64,000 nucleotides of DNA from Streptacidiphilus fuscans (GTDB lineage Bacteria > Actinomycetota > Actinomycetes > Streptomycetales > Streptomycetaceae). Under the pieces are notes generated by a model. The model ran no database searches. It saw nothing but the letters and a program-made list of their open reading frames with translations, and was not told the DNA's origin. Every line of letters begins with the position of its first letter. The stretch's first letter is position 1. The stretch lies in the NCBI RefSeq assembly GCF_015690355.1, contig NZ_JADPRT010000001.1:434001-498000 (forward strand), in the 5' to 3' direction. This document shows, in pieces, positions 1-7,187 of this stretch. The position numbers were made by a program, and so were the translations under genes.

Positions 1-614
1 GCCAGTTTCGGGTCGTCCGGGGTGCGGCCCGCGTCCATCCGCAGGCAGGAGACCACGTCGCGGGCCTTGCTCTCCCAGTCGTCGTAGAACTCGTGGGCGG
101 CCGGGTCCATGAAGACCATCCACGCGAAGTTCCGCTGCTCCGGCGGCAGCGCGCCGAGGGCGCCCAGCAGCGCGCAGGCCATCCGGTTCCACGCCAGCAG
201 CTCGCAGCGTCGGCCCAGGATGTACGCCGGGACGGTGTCCATCGAGTCCAGCAGGAACTGGAGCTGCGGGCGGACGCGCTGCGGGCGCGTCGGCACCGCG
301 CGAGCGCGCTGCCGCGCCGGCTTGACGAGGTGGTCGAGGTGCTTGCGCTCGGCGGGGTTCAGCCGGAGCGCGTCCGCGATCGCCTCCAGCACCGAGGCTG
401 AGACGTTGTGGGCGTTCCCCTGCTCCAGCCGCGTGTAGTACGCGACGCTGACGCCCGCCAGCTGCGCCAGCTCCTCCCGTCGTAGGCCCGGGACGCGGCG
501 GCGCGCGCCGAAGTAGGGGAGGCCCACCTCCTCCGGCTGCAGGCGGGCGCGGCGGGTCCGCAGGAACTCGCTGAGCTCGCTGCGCGGATCGAGGGAAGCG
601 GGGTCGGACGTCAT
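1..614 (-). CDS. MmyB-type XRE transcriptional regulator (C-terminus cut by window edge)
   Basis: N-terminal 204 codons of a DNA-binding repressor; the rest lies beyond the left edge. The start ATG is at 614. Residues about 8-75 form an XRE helix-turn-helix (PGLRREELAQLAGVS followed by YYTRLEQG). From about residue 95 the MmyB-like ligand-binding fold begins (PAYILGRRCELLAWN), which in the family binds a fatty-acid-like ligand. It is transcribed away from the alcohol dehydrogenase, 101 nt between starts. In actinomycetes such regulators usually control an adjacent divergent dehydrogenase, so that gene is the likely target. Family assignment is firm; the ligand is unknown. Confidence 0.9.
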   Translation of the reverse strand, partial: MTSDPASLDPRSELSEFLRTRRARLQPEEVGLPYFGARRRVPGLRREELAQLAGVSVAYYTRLEQGNAHNVSASVLEAIADALRLNPAERKHLDHLVKPARQRARAVPTRPQRVRPQLQFLLDSMDTVPAYILGRRCELLAWNRMACALLGALGALPPEQRNFAWMVFMDPAAHEFYDDWESKARDVVSCLRMDAGRTPDDPKL

Positions 615-660
615 GACACTCAAGTATGAGGGTGACCCTGCTGGTGGTAGGAACCGCAGA

Positions 661-697
661 CGTACGTTCGAGAGGGGCCTGGCTCCCTGTACGTACG
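661..697. promoter_or_regulatory. candidate operator: two CGTACG palindromes
   Basis: The short space between the divergent MmyB regulator and the dehydrogenase holds CGTACG at 661-666 and again at 692-697, about three helical turns apart, both inside longer ACGTACGT-like stretches. This fits a dimeric repressor site for the neighbouring regulator. Seen in sequence; the function is inferred. Confidence 0.35.
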
Positions 698-715
698 ACC
701 GGCAGGCTGGTGACC

Positions 716-1768
716 ATGACGACGAGCACCATCCCCGCGTACGCCGCTCCCTCCGCCAAGGCCCCGCTGGAGCGCACCACCGTGCCGCGCCGCGAGCTCG
801 GCCCGCACGACATCCTGATCGACATCGCCTTCGCCGGCATCTGCCACTCCGACATCCACCAGGTCAACGAGGACTGGGGCCCGGCGATCTTCCCGATGGT
901 GCCCGGCCACGAGATCGCGGGCACCGTCGCCGCGGTCGGCTCCGCCGTCACCCGGCACCAGGTCGGCGACCGCGTCGGCGTCGGCTGTCTGGTGGACTCC
1001 TGCGGCGAGTGCGAGCAGTGCCGCGCCGGGTTCGAGCAGTTCTGCTCCGGCCCCGGTGGCTCGACCGGCACGTACAACTCCGTCGGTCGCGACGGTGAGC
1101 CCACCTACGGCGGGTACGCCAAGCAGGTCGTGGTGACCGAGCGCTTCGCGCTGAAGATCCCCGAGGGCATCCCGCTGGACGCCGCCGCGCCGCTGCTGTG
1201 CGCGGGCATCACCACCTACTCGCCGCTCGCCCGCTTCGGCGCGGGCCCGGGCAAGAAGGTCGCCGTCGTCGGCCTGGGCGGCCTCGGGCACATGGGCGTC
1301 AAGATCGCCCACGCCAAGGGTGCCGAGGTGACCGTGCTGTCGCAGTCGCTGCGCAAGCGTGAGGAGGGCCTCAAGCTCGGTGCGGACCACTACTACGCCA
1401 CCAGCGACCCGGAGACCTTCGAGAAGCTGGCGGGCACCTTCGACCTGATCGTCAACACGGTCTCGGCGGAGCTCGACCTCAACGCCTACCTCCAGCTGCT
1501 CAAGCCGAACGGCGCGATGGTCCAGGTCGGCGCGCCGCCGGTGCCGGTCCCTGTCGGGGTCTTCTCGCTGATCGGCGGCAATAAGACGCTGGCCGGCTCC
1601 ATGATCGGCGGTCTCCCGGAGACCCAGGAGATGCTGGACTTCTGCGCGGAGCACGGCATCGGCGCGGAGATCGAGGTCATCCGGGCCGAGCAGGTCAACG
1701 AGGCCTACGAGCGCGTCCTCAACAGCGACGTGCGCTACCGCTTCGTGATCGACACCGCCACGATCTGA
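716..1768 (+). CDS. zinc-dependent NAD(P) alcohol dehydrogenase (cinnamyl-type MDR)
   Basis: Cytosolic medium-chain dehydrogenase that interconverts an alcohol and an aldehyde. The start ATG at 716 ([10 protein letters not shown]) gives 350 aa, the usual length; an upstream in-frame start at 626 would add an unlikely 30-residue extension. Catalytic zinc ligands are Cys43 (GICHSD), His65 (PGHE) and probably Cys162. The structural zinc site Cys96, Cys99, Cys102 and Cys110 is intact, and the Rossmann motif GLGGLG is at 186-191. It resembles the YjgB/YahK and cinnamyl-alcohol branch with broad aldehyde reductase activity. It is divergent from the MmyB regulator and is the likely regulated partner. 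The substrate cannot be told from sequence. Confidence 0.93.
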   Translation: MTTSTIPAYAAPSAKAPLERTTVPRRELGPHDILIDIAFAGICHSDIHQVNEDWGPAIFPMVPGHEIAGTVAAVGSAVTRHQVGDRVGVGCLVDSCGECEQCRAGFEQFCSGPGGSTGTYNSVGRDGEPTYGGYAKQVVVTERFALKIPEGIPLDAAAPLLCAGITTYSPLARFGAGPGKKVAVVGLGGLGHMGVKIAHAKGAEVTVLSQSLRKREEGLKLGADHYYATSDPETFEKLAGTFDLIVNTVSAELDLNAYLQLLKPNGAMVQVGAPPVPVPVGVFSLIGGNKTLAGSMIGGLPETQEMLDFCAEHGIGAEIEVIRAEQVNEAYERVLNSDVRYRFVIDTATI

Positions 1769-1784
1769 CCCGCAGTACCTGATC

Positions 1785-1817
1785 AAGGGCCGGGCGCGAT
1801 TCGCGCGCCCGGCCCTT
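1785..1817. terminator. bidirectional terminator between dehydrogenase and TetR gene
   Basis: A perfect 14-bp stem (AAGGGCCGGGCGCG paired with CGCGCCCGGCCCTT) with a 5-nt loop. It lies just after the dehydrogenase stop and just before the convergent TetR gene's stop. The AA/TT ends of the stem could serve both directions. Confidence 0.75.
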
Positions 1818-1826
1818 GGCGTGTCT

Positions 1827-2453
1827 TCAGGCCTTCGCCCGGGCTCGGGCCGCTCCTGGAGCTCCTGCGGCTCGTGCGGCTCGTTCCGCTCGTTCCAGCG
1901 AGGCGACGTAGGCCGCGACCGAGCGTCCGGCCGCCAGAAAGGGTTCGGCGGAGCGGAGGCCGCGGGCGAGGACGAAGGCGCCTTCGATCGCGGTCAGAAT
2001 GGCGAAGATGACGCTGCGGGAGTCCGTCTCGGACAGGCCACGGGTGGTGAGATAACGGCTGCCCTCGTCGATCCAGGTGCCCATCACCTCCGCGGCGACC
2101 TCGCGCAGGGTGGGCTCGGTGTCCGCGACCTCGGCGGTGACGGTGCCGACCGGGCACATGTTGGCCCAGCCCGTGTTCTCCATGTCCTCGGCGGCTGCGG
2201 CGAACGCCGCCTCGATCGCGACCGCGAGATCGGCGTGGGCGTCGAGCAGCAGGGGCAGCAGCTGGATGTAGGCGGCGCCGGTCTGCCGGAGCGCGGCCGC
2301 GGCGACCTCGCGCTTGCCGCCCTTGAAGTGGTGGTAGATCGAGCCGGTCGGGGCGCCGGCCGCGCGGGCGAGCTGGTTGATCCCCGTGGCGCCGTAGCCC
2401 TGCTTTCGCAGGAGCTCCGCCATCGCCAGCGCGATCCTCTCGTCAGTCTTCAT
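1827..2453 (-). CDS. TetR/AcrR family repressor (LmrA/YxaF-like)
   Basis: A 208-aa DNA-binding repressor. The N-terminal HTH covers about residues 8-50, with GATGINQLARAAGAPTGSIY followed by HHFKGGKREV, the pattern of the LmrA/YxaF/QacR-like branch. The remainder is an alpha-helical ligand-binding and dimer domain. It is divergent from the alpha/beta hydrolase with a 52-nt gap that holds a 32-bp palindrome, so it probably represses both itself and the hydrolase. Its downstream end faces the dehydrogenase across a hairpin terminator. The inducer is unknown. Confidence 0.92.
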   Translation of the reverse strand: MKTDERIALAMAELLRKQGYGATGINQLARAAGAPTGSIYHHFKGGKREVAAAALRQTGAAYIQLLPLLLDAHADLAVAIEAAFAAAAEDMENTGWANMCPVGTVTAEVADTEPTLREVAAEVMGTWIDEGSRYLTTRGLSETDSRSVIFAILTAIEGAFVLARGLRSAEPFLAAGRSVAAYVASLERAERAARAAGAPGAARARAKA

Positions 2454-2462
2454 GTGCCCATG

Positions 2463-2494
2463 CTAGAACGGTCTCTCTAGAGAGATTGTTCTAG
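2463..2494. promoter_or_regulatory. 32-bp palindromic operator for the TetR repressor
   Basis: CTAGAAC at 2463-2469 mirrors GTTCTAG at 2488-2494, and the centre TCTCTCTAGAGAGA at 2472-2485 is itself a perfect palindrome; only the 2-bp joints (GG and TT) break symmetry. It is the only such element between the divergent TetR and hydrolase genes. TetR operators of this branch are typically 20-35 bp, so it is a strong candidate. Confidence 0.8.
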
Positions 2495-2495
2495 T

Positions 2496-2500
2496 GGAGG
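2496..2500 (+). promoter_or_regulatory. GGAGG ribosome binding site that fixes the hydrolase start
   Basis: GGAGG lies 5 nt before the GTG at 2506. A GTG at 2494 would place this site inside the coding region, and the operator would overlap the gene, so 2506 is preferred. Confidence 0.7.
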
Positions 2501-2505
2501 TTGTC

Positions 2506-3342
2506 GTGCGGGATGTCGAGCTTCCAGCGGGTGTCATCGAATACGACGTGGCCGGGTCCGGACCGCCGGTCGTCCTGCTTCACGGGCTGCTGATGGACCA
2601 CACGGTGTGGGACCGGGTACTGCCGCTGCTGCCGCCGGGATTCACCTACCTCCGGCCGGTGCTGCCGCTGGGGTCACATCGGCGGCCCATGAGGCCGGGT
2701 GCCGACCTCACCTTGCGCGGACAGGTCCACCTGGTCGCCGACTTCCTGGACGCGCTCGACCTGGAGGACGTGACGCTGGTTCACTCCGACTGGGGCGGGG
2801 CGCTGTTCCTCACCGCACACGGGCGCGACCAGCGCGTCACCCGGCAGGTGATCCTCCCCTGCGAGGCGTTCGACAACTTCCCCCCCGGGCTGCCCGGCAA
2901 GTTGGCGACCCTGGCCGCCCGGATCCCCGGCGGACTGGCGTTCGCCGCCCGCCAGTTGCGTATCGGCCCGCTGCGCCGGCTGCCGATGCTGTTCGGGCAG
3001 ATGGCCCGGCGGCCCGTGCCGGACGAGCTGGTCCGCGGCTGGACCGAGCCGCTGCTCAGGGATCCCGGCGTCCGGCGTGATCTACGTGCCTACTGCACCG
3101 GGCCGCTCGACAAGCAGGAGCTGGTACGGAACACCGAGGCGCTGCGCGGGTTCACCGGCCGGGCGCTCGTCCTGTGGTCCCCGAGCAACCGCGTGATGCC
3201 GCCCGAGCACGGCCGTCGCCTGGCGCAGCTGCTCCCGGCCGGACGGTACGCCGAAGTGCCCGACGCCTACGTGCTGTCGATGCTGGACGAGCCCGAGGTC
3301 GTGGCGCGTGAGATCGGAGAGTTCCTGACCTCGTCACGCTGA
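2506..3342 (+). CDS. alpha/beta hydrolase, target of the divergent TetR
   Basis: A 278-aa cytosolic alpha/beta hydrolase starting at GTG 2506 behind a GGAGG site. The oxyanion-hole HGLLMD motif lies near residue 27, and the nucleophile elbow reads HSDWGG. In the usual catalytic-His region near the C-terminus the sequence is VPDAYVLSMLDEP, with Tyr where a His is normally found, a variant that also occurs in related actinobacterial proteins as far as I recall. The sequence is near haloalkane dehalogenase and epoxide hydrolase-like proteins, but the substrate is unknown. Regulation by the neighbouring TetR protein through the palindrome at 2463-2494 is inferred. Confidence 0.88.
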   Translation: MRDVELPAGVIEYDVAGSGPPVVLLHGLLMDHTVWDRVLPLLPPGFTYLRPVLPLGSHRRPMRPGADLTLRGQVHLVADFLDALDLEDVTLVHSDWGGALFLTAHGRDQRVTRQVILPCEAFDNFPPGLPGKLATLAARIPGGLAFAARQLRIGPLRRLPMLFGQMARRPVPDELVRGWTEPLLRDPGVRRDLRAYCTGPLDKQELVRNTEALRGFTGRALVLWSPSNRVMPPEHGRRLAQLLPAGRYAEVPDAYVLSMLDEPEVVAREIGEFLTSSR

Positions 3343-3358
3343 GCTCGACGGGCTGGGA

Positions 3359-3631
3359 CTAACCGGCCAGCTGTTCCTCCGCCTGCGTCGGTGCGAGCCA
3401 GATCTGGGCGGCGGCCTGGATGGGGAGATGCAGGGCTTCGCAGAGGCCGACGATGGTGCCGAAGCCGGGGCTCGGCATGCGGCCGGCCTCGATCTTGCGC
3501 AGGGTCTCCGGGGAGATGCCCGCGGTCCGGGCGATCAGCTCCGGATCGCGTCCGGCGCGGGCCTCGCGCAGCAGCGTGCCCAGGCGTCTGCCTGCCTCGA
3601 CCTGTTCGGGTGTGAGGGGGATGCGGACCAT
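3359..3631 (-). CDS. small XRE-family repressor
   Basis: A 90-aa single-domain helix-turn-helix protein. The HTH spans about residues 33-65 (LIARTAGISPETLRKIEAGR), followed by a short helical tail. The start ATG is at 3631; a much longer antisense frame in this region is a shadow of the aminopeptidase gene. It is divergent from the methionine aminopeptidase, with two near-identical palindromes in between, so it most likely represses both genes. I recall such XRE/Map pairs as recurring in Streptomyces genomes, though I cannot check this here. Confidence 0.88.
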   Translation of the reverse strand: MVRIPLTPEQVEAGRRLGTLLREARAGRDPELIARTAGISPETLRKIEAGRMPSPGFGTIVGLCEALHLPIQAAAQIWLAPTQAEEQLAG

Positions 3632-3646
3632 GGCGTCATCGTAGCC

Positions 3647-3705
3647 GGTATTTGAATACCGAGCTGTGTTAGGCTCCCCGACGACGGGGAAGGTATTTAA
3701 ATACC
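3647..3705. promoter_or_regulatory. paired operators GGTATTTGAATACC and GGTATTTAAATACC
   Basis: Two 14-bp sites, at 3647-3660 (one central mismatch to perfect symmetry) and 3692-3705 (perfect palindrome), with centres 45 bp apart. They lie between the divergent XRE repressor and the aminopeptidase gene. Their A/T-rich cores stand out in this GC-rich DNA. Very likely binding sites of the small XRE protein. Confidence 0.85.
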
Positions 3706-3727
3706 GACGTCCATGCCGACGTCCACG

Positions 3728-3732
3728 AGGAG
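3728..3732 (+). promoter_or_regulatory. AGGAG ribosome binding site of the aminopeptidase
   Basis: AGGAG lies 4 nt before the GTG at 3737. An in-frame ATG at 3713 sits before this site and has no ribosome site of its own, so GTG 3737 is chosen. Confidence 0.65.
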
Positions 3733-3736
3733 AACT

Positions 3737-4504
3737 GTGATCGAGCTGAAGACCGCCGAGGTGATCGACAAGATGGCGGTGACCGGCCGCTTCGTGGCCG
3801 AGACACTGGCCGAACTGTCGGCCCTGGCCCGCCCCGGGGTGAACCTGCTCGACCTGGAGCAGCGCGCGCGTCGGCGCGTCGAGGAACGCGGCGCGGTCTC
3901 CTGCTACTGGGACTACGCCCCGTCGTTCGGCAGCGGGCCGTTCCGCAACGTCATCTGTCTGTCCGTCAACGACGCCGTGCTGCACGGCCGTCCGCGCGCC
4001 CACGTGCTGCGCGACGGCGACGTGCTCAGCCTGGACTTCGCCGTGTCCATCGACGGCTGGGTCGCGGACTCCGCCGTCACGGTTCTCGTCGGCACGCCCC
4101 GCGAGCAGGACGCCCGGCTGATCGAGTCCACGCGGACCGCGCTGGACGCGGGCATCGCCGCCGCCGTCCCTGGCGCCCGCATCGGAGACATCTCGGCGGC
4201 GATCGGCGCGGTCGCGGCTTCGCACGGGTACCCGGTCAACCTGCAGTTCGGCGGCCACGGCCTCGGTCGCACCATGCACGAGGACCCGCACGTCCCGAAC
4301 AAGGGCCGCCCAGGGCGCGGCCTCAAGCTTCGGCCCGGTATGACGCTGGCCATCGAACCCTGGTGGTCGGCCAGCTCGGACGAACTGCGCGTCGACGAGG
4401 ACGGCTGGACCCTGCGCATCGCCGACGGCTCGAACGGCGCGCACTCCGAACACACCATCGCGATCACCGAGGACGGCCCCCGCGTCCTGACCCGGCTCGA
4501 CTGA
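3737..4504 (+). CDS. map: type I methionine aminopeptidase
   Basis: Removes the initiator methionine from nascent proteins; a cytosolic dinuclear metal enzyme. 255 aa from GTG 3737, the usual bacterial length. The metal ligands are recognisable: Asp in LSLDFAVSIDGWVADSA (two Asp), His in FGGHGLGRTMHEDPHVPN, Glu in MTLAIEPW and Glu in the C-terminal HSEHTIAI. Actinomycetes usually carry more than one map gene; the gene next to secY is the housekeeping copy. This one stands alone under an apparent XRE switch, so it is probably an accessory, conditionally expressed copy, perhaps protecting against an aminopeptidase inhibitor (inference). Confidence 0.93.
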   Translation: MIELKTAEVIDKMAVTGRFVAETLAELSALARPGVNLLDLEQRARRRVEERGAVSCYWDYAPSFGSGPFRNVICLSVNDAVLHGRPRAHVLRDGDVLSLDFAVSIDGWVADSAVTVLVGTPREQDARLIESTRTALDAGIAAAVPGARIGDISAAIGAVAASHGYPVNLQFGGHGLGRTMHEDPHVPNKGRPGRGLKLRPGMTLAIEPWWSASSDELRVDEDGWTLRIADGSNGAHSEHTIAITEDGPRVLTRLD

Positions 4505-4588
4505 CGGGCGGGCAGGGGGCTTTCGAGGTGATGTTCACAGGATGAGACGGTTCGTCCCGCTGTAGGGGAAGAGTGCCATGCTGGCCAC

Positions 4589-4636
4589 ATGAGCCTGGCC
4601 CTCATTATTCGCTTCAGCGTGCCGCTGTCGGAGTGA
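4589..4636 (+). CDS. candidate leader peptide rich in branched-chain residues
   Basis: A 15-codon reading frame MSLALIIRFSVPLSE that ends 33 nt before a strong terminator. Six of the 15 residues are Leu, Ile or Val. They include two consecutive ATT isoleucine codons, which are rare in such GC-rich DNA. A purine-rich stretch AGGGGAAGAG lies at 4564-4573, nearer to an overlapping ATG at 4578 (MLAT) than to this ATG, so the initiation site is uncertain. The arrangement matches classical ilv/leu attenuator leaders. Confidence 0.45.
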   Translation: MSLALIIRFSVPLSE

Positions 4637-4669
4637 GTCCCACCGGACCGACCGAACCAGCCGCACGCA

Positions 4670-4703
4670 GACCTCCCGCACCCTCCGGGAGGTCTTTTCT
4701 TTT
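4670..4703 (+). terminator. attenuator-like intrinsic terminator ahead of the ACT gene
   Basis: Perfect 9-bp stem GACCTCCCG/CGGGAGGTC with a 7-nt loop followed by TTTTCTTTT, a textbook factor-independent terminator. It lies 43 nt upstream of a gene read in the same direction, which is the position of an attenuator. Just before the 5' arm, GCACGC at 4663-4668 can pair with GCGTGC at 4617-4622 inside the leader frame, a possible alternative structure. Confidence 0.75.
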
Positions 4704-4745
4704 GGCCCGGACATCCACGGGCCCCGACGGAATCTGGAGCATCCC

Positions 4746-5060
4746 GTGCCGGTCGACACCCTCGAAGCCCCCATCCTGGAAGACCCCACCCTCCGCACCG
4801 CCCCTGCCGCCGCGTCGTCGCTGTTGACCGCGACGGTCGTGCCGTCGCGAGGCCTGCTCGGCCGTCTGGCAGCGGTCCTGAGCGCGCATCAGGTGCTCGC
4901 GCTCTCCTATGCGACGGCGGACTCGTCCGGCGTCCGAGGCCGAGTCGAGGTGCGGGTGCCGGTCGAGCACGCGGAGCGGGTGCGGGCCAAGCTCCTGAGG
5001 GTGGTCGACGTGACGGATGTGACCGTGGCCGCCGTGGCGACTTCGGCTGCGGACGCCTAG
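4746..5060 (+). CDS. small ACT-domain protein resembling an acetolactate synthase regulatory subunit
   Basis: 104 aa from a GTG start, with GGAG 6 nt upstream. After a 25-residue N-terminal tail, residues about 28-95 look like an ACT domain of the IlvN/IlvM kind: ATVVPSRGLLGRLAAVLS (sheet-helix, ligand-binding loop), VEVRVPVEHAERVRAKLLR and VVDVTDVTV at the end. ACT domains bind amino acids allosterically. No acetolactate synthase large subunit or other ilv gene lies nearby; the next gene is a convergent VOC protein 4 nt away. The attenuator-like leader supports a link to branched-chain amino acid levels. Partner and role are unknown. Confidence 0.7.
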   Translation: MPVDTLEAPILEDPTLRTAPAAASSLLTATVVPSRGLLGRLAAVLSAHQVLALSYATADSSGVRGRVEVRVPVEHAERVRAKLLRVVDVTDVTVAAVATSAADA

Positions 5061-5064
5061 ACCA

Positions 5065-5520
5065 CTAGACGATGCAGAACTCGTTGCCCTCCGGGTCCTG
5101 CAGCACCACGCCGTAGTGGTCCGCGTCCGGCGAGTCCGCGACGCGGACCACGCGAGCGCCCGACGCGACCACGCGCTCCACGGTCGCGTCGACGCGCTCT
5201 CTTCGGACCGCGATGGGCACGCCCCGTCCGCCGCCCACCTTCAGGTCGAGGTGGATCCGGTTCTTGGTGGTCTTGGACTCCGGGACCTGCTGGAACCACA
5301 CGCGTGGACCCTGCCCGGCCGGGTCCACGATCGACTCCGGCGTGTCGCCCGCGCCGTCGGGCAACTCCTCGTCGGGAACCCCGATGGCCGTCCAGTACGC
5401 GCGCCAGGTGGCATGGTCGCCTGGCGGAGGCTCGGGCACGTACCCCAGCGCCTCGCTCCAGAACGCCACCAGTCGTTGCGGGTCGGCGCAGTCGATCGTC
5501 AGCTGCAGCGTCATCTCCAT
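5065..5520 (-). CDS. VOC family protein (glyoxalase/bleomycin-resistance fold)
   Basis: 151 aa with one vicinal-oxygen-chelate unit of the glyoxalase-like kind common in actinomycetes. It has LQLTIDCADPQRLVAFWSEAL at the start, NRIHLDLKVGG in the middle and LQDPEGNEFCIV at the C-terminus, the last giving a metal-ligand Glu. Homologues are annotated only as VOC or glyoxalase-like; the substrate is unknown. It converges on the ACT gene with 4 nt between stops and is divergent from the secreted lipase. Confidence 0.88.
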   Translation of the reverse strand: MEMTLQLTIDCADPQRLVAFWSEALGYVPEPPPGDHATWRAYWTAIGVPDEELPDGAGDTPESIVDPAGQGPRVWFQQVPESKTTKNRIHLDLKVGGGRGVPIAVRRERVDATVERVVASGARVVRVADSPDADHYGVVLQDPEGNEFCIV

Positions 5521-5686
5521 GACCGGAGCCTTGCAGACACCACTGACAAAACCGATGGGGAGCAGCTATGTGAACACGTGACAAAACTTGTGCTGCGCAA
5601 CCCCTGGGCACGGGCTTTACCAGGAGGTAACTTACTCCGGCGTCAGGTCCATCTGTGATCCGTTTCACGCTCTTGGGGGACCACCC

Positions 5687-7078
5687 ATGTCCAGACACGC
5701 CGCTCGGCTCCTGGCCACCGCCGTTGCCGCCGTGATGACCGCCGCCGTCGCTCCGGCCGCCACCGCCGAAGCGGCTGCCGCGCCGACGGCGTCCACGGCG
5801 TCCACGCCGTCCGTCGGGGCCGCCGTGGCTGCGCATGCCGTCCGCACGGCCGCAGCTGACGACTCGTTCTACAGCTACGACGGCAGCACGCCGCTCGGCT
5901 CGTTCGCGCCGGGGACGGTGCTCAAGGAGCGGACGCTCCAGTACCACCTGCTCGGGATCCCCACGCCGCTCCAGGTGATCCAGCTGCTCTACCGCACGGT
6001 CGACGCGCAGGGCCGTCCGACGGCCAACGTGACCTCGGTGGTGCGGAGTCTGACGGGTGATCGGACCCGGGCGGTGTCGTACCAGTCGTTCTACGACTCG
6101 CTCGACCCGGCGGACAGCCCGTCCCGTGCGATCGCCGGTGACGTGACGCTGGGCGGGGTGATCCCCAACGCCGAGGCGGTCCTGCTGGTCCCGCTGCTGC
6201 TCCAGGGCTACAACCTGGTCATCCCGGACACCGAGGGTCAGACCGCCGACTTCGCCGCCGGTCCGGAGTACGGCGCGACCACGCTCGACTCGATCCGCGC
6301 CGCCACCCGGGCCGAGGGCACCGGGCTGGACGCCGACACGCGGTTCGGGCTGATGGGCTACTCCGGCGGCGCGATCGCCACCGACTGGGCCGCCGCCATG
6401 GCGCCGACGTACGCGCCGGAGGTGAACCGGAAGCTGGTCGGCTTCGCCGAGGGCGGCCTGCTCGTCGACCCGGCGCACAACCTCAAGTACGTCGACGGCT
6501 CGCTGGTGTGGAGCGGCGTCATCCCGATGGCGCTGATCGGGGTCGCCCGGTCGTACGGCCTGGACCTCGAGCAGTACATGAGCCCCTACGGCCAGAAGGT
6601 CTACAACGACCTGCAGAACGCGTCGATCGTGGACGCGCTGGGCCACTACCCGGGGCTGACCTGGAAACAGATGGCCAAGCCGCAGTACGCGGACCCCGAC
6701 TCGGTGCCCGCGTTCGTGGGCGCGGTGAACCGGATCAACCTCGGTTCCGCCGGCACACCGACCGTTCCCGGCTTCATTGGCCAGGGCGACGGCGGCGTCT
6801 TCGAGGGGACGTTCAGCAACGTGGCCGGTATCGGCACGGGTGACGGCGTGATGGTCGCGGGAGACGTGCGCGCGCTCGCCCGGCAGTACTGCGCGACCGG
6901 TGACCCCGCCATCAAGTTCCAGCAGTACGACCTGCTGAGCCATGTCGGCACGGCCGTCGCCTGGGCGCCCACCGCGATCGGCTGGCTGGCCGACCGGTTC
7001 GCGGGCCGGACGGCCCCGTCCGACTGCGGCTCGATCCCCGCGGGCAACTCGCTCGCGCCGGAGGTGCCGACCAGCTGA
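5687..7078 (+). CDS. secreted lipase of the LIP (secretory lipase) family
   Basis: 463-aa exported esterase/lipase. The start ATG at 5687 sits behind GGGGGA; an in-frame start 99 nt upstream would precede this site. A signal peptide covers about residues 1-35 (basic start, alanine-rich core, AEA cleavage region). The mature part matches the secretory lipase family known from Candida and actinomycetes. The nucleophile is Ser226 in GYSGGA, with a C-terminal His in LLSHVGTAVAW. It would hydrolyse triacylglycerols or esters outside the cell. It stands alone, ending in a very strong hairpin terminator. The upstream space contains TTACCAGGAGGTAA, a short symmetrical element that may be an operator. 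Confidence 0.9.
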   Translation: MSRHAARLLATAVAAVMTAAVAPAATAEAAAAPTASTASTPSVGAAVAAHAVRTAAADDSFYSYDGSTPLGSFAPGTVLKERTLQYHLLGIPTPLQVIQLLYRTVDAQGRPTANVTSVVRSLTGDRTRAVSYQSFYDSLDPADSPSRAIAGDVTLGGVIPNAEAVLLVPLLLQGYNLVIPDTEGQTADFAAGPEYGATTLDSIRAATRAEGTGLDADTRFGLMGYSGGAIATDWAAAMAPTYAPEVNRKLVGFAEGGLLVDPAHNLKYVDGSLVWSGVIPMALIGVARSYGLDLEQYMSPYGQKVYNDLQNASIVDALGHYPGLTWKQMAKPQYADPDSVPAFVGAVNRINLGSAGTPTVPGFIGQGDGGVFEGTFSNVAGIGTGDGVMVAGDVRALARQYCATGDPAIKFQQYDLLSHVGTAVAWAPTAIGWLADRFAGRTAPSDCGSIPAGNSLAPEVPTS

Positions 7079-7089
7079 CCCTGCTGTGT

Positions 7090-7141
7090 GACTGTGCCCA
7101 CGGACCCGAGGGGTCCGTGGGCACAGTCGCTTTGTTGCTTT
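7090..7141 (+). terminator. strong terminator after the lipase gene
   Basis: An uninterrupted 18-bp stem (GACTGTGCCCACGGACCC and its complement) with a 3-nt GAG loop, followed by a T-rich stretch. It begins 11 nt past the lipase stop codon. Confidence 0.9.
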
Positions 7142-7187
7142 ACCGCTCTACTGCCTTACCGCTGTACTGCATTACCGCTTCACTCGC
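7140..7187. repeat. three tandem 16-bp units beginning TTACCGCT
   Basis: TTACCGCT recurs at 7140, 7156 and 7172 with exact 16-bp spacing and related intervening bases (CTACTGCC, GTACTGCA, TCACTCGC). The run fills the space between the lipase terminator and the stop codon of the convergent gene. The function is unknown. Confidence 0.6.

Noticed and set aside
5057..6943. 628-codon minus-strand frame across the VOC and lipase genes
   Set aside because: Shadow of the lipase gene, no ribosome site, Arg/Gly composition.
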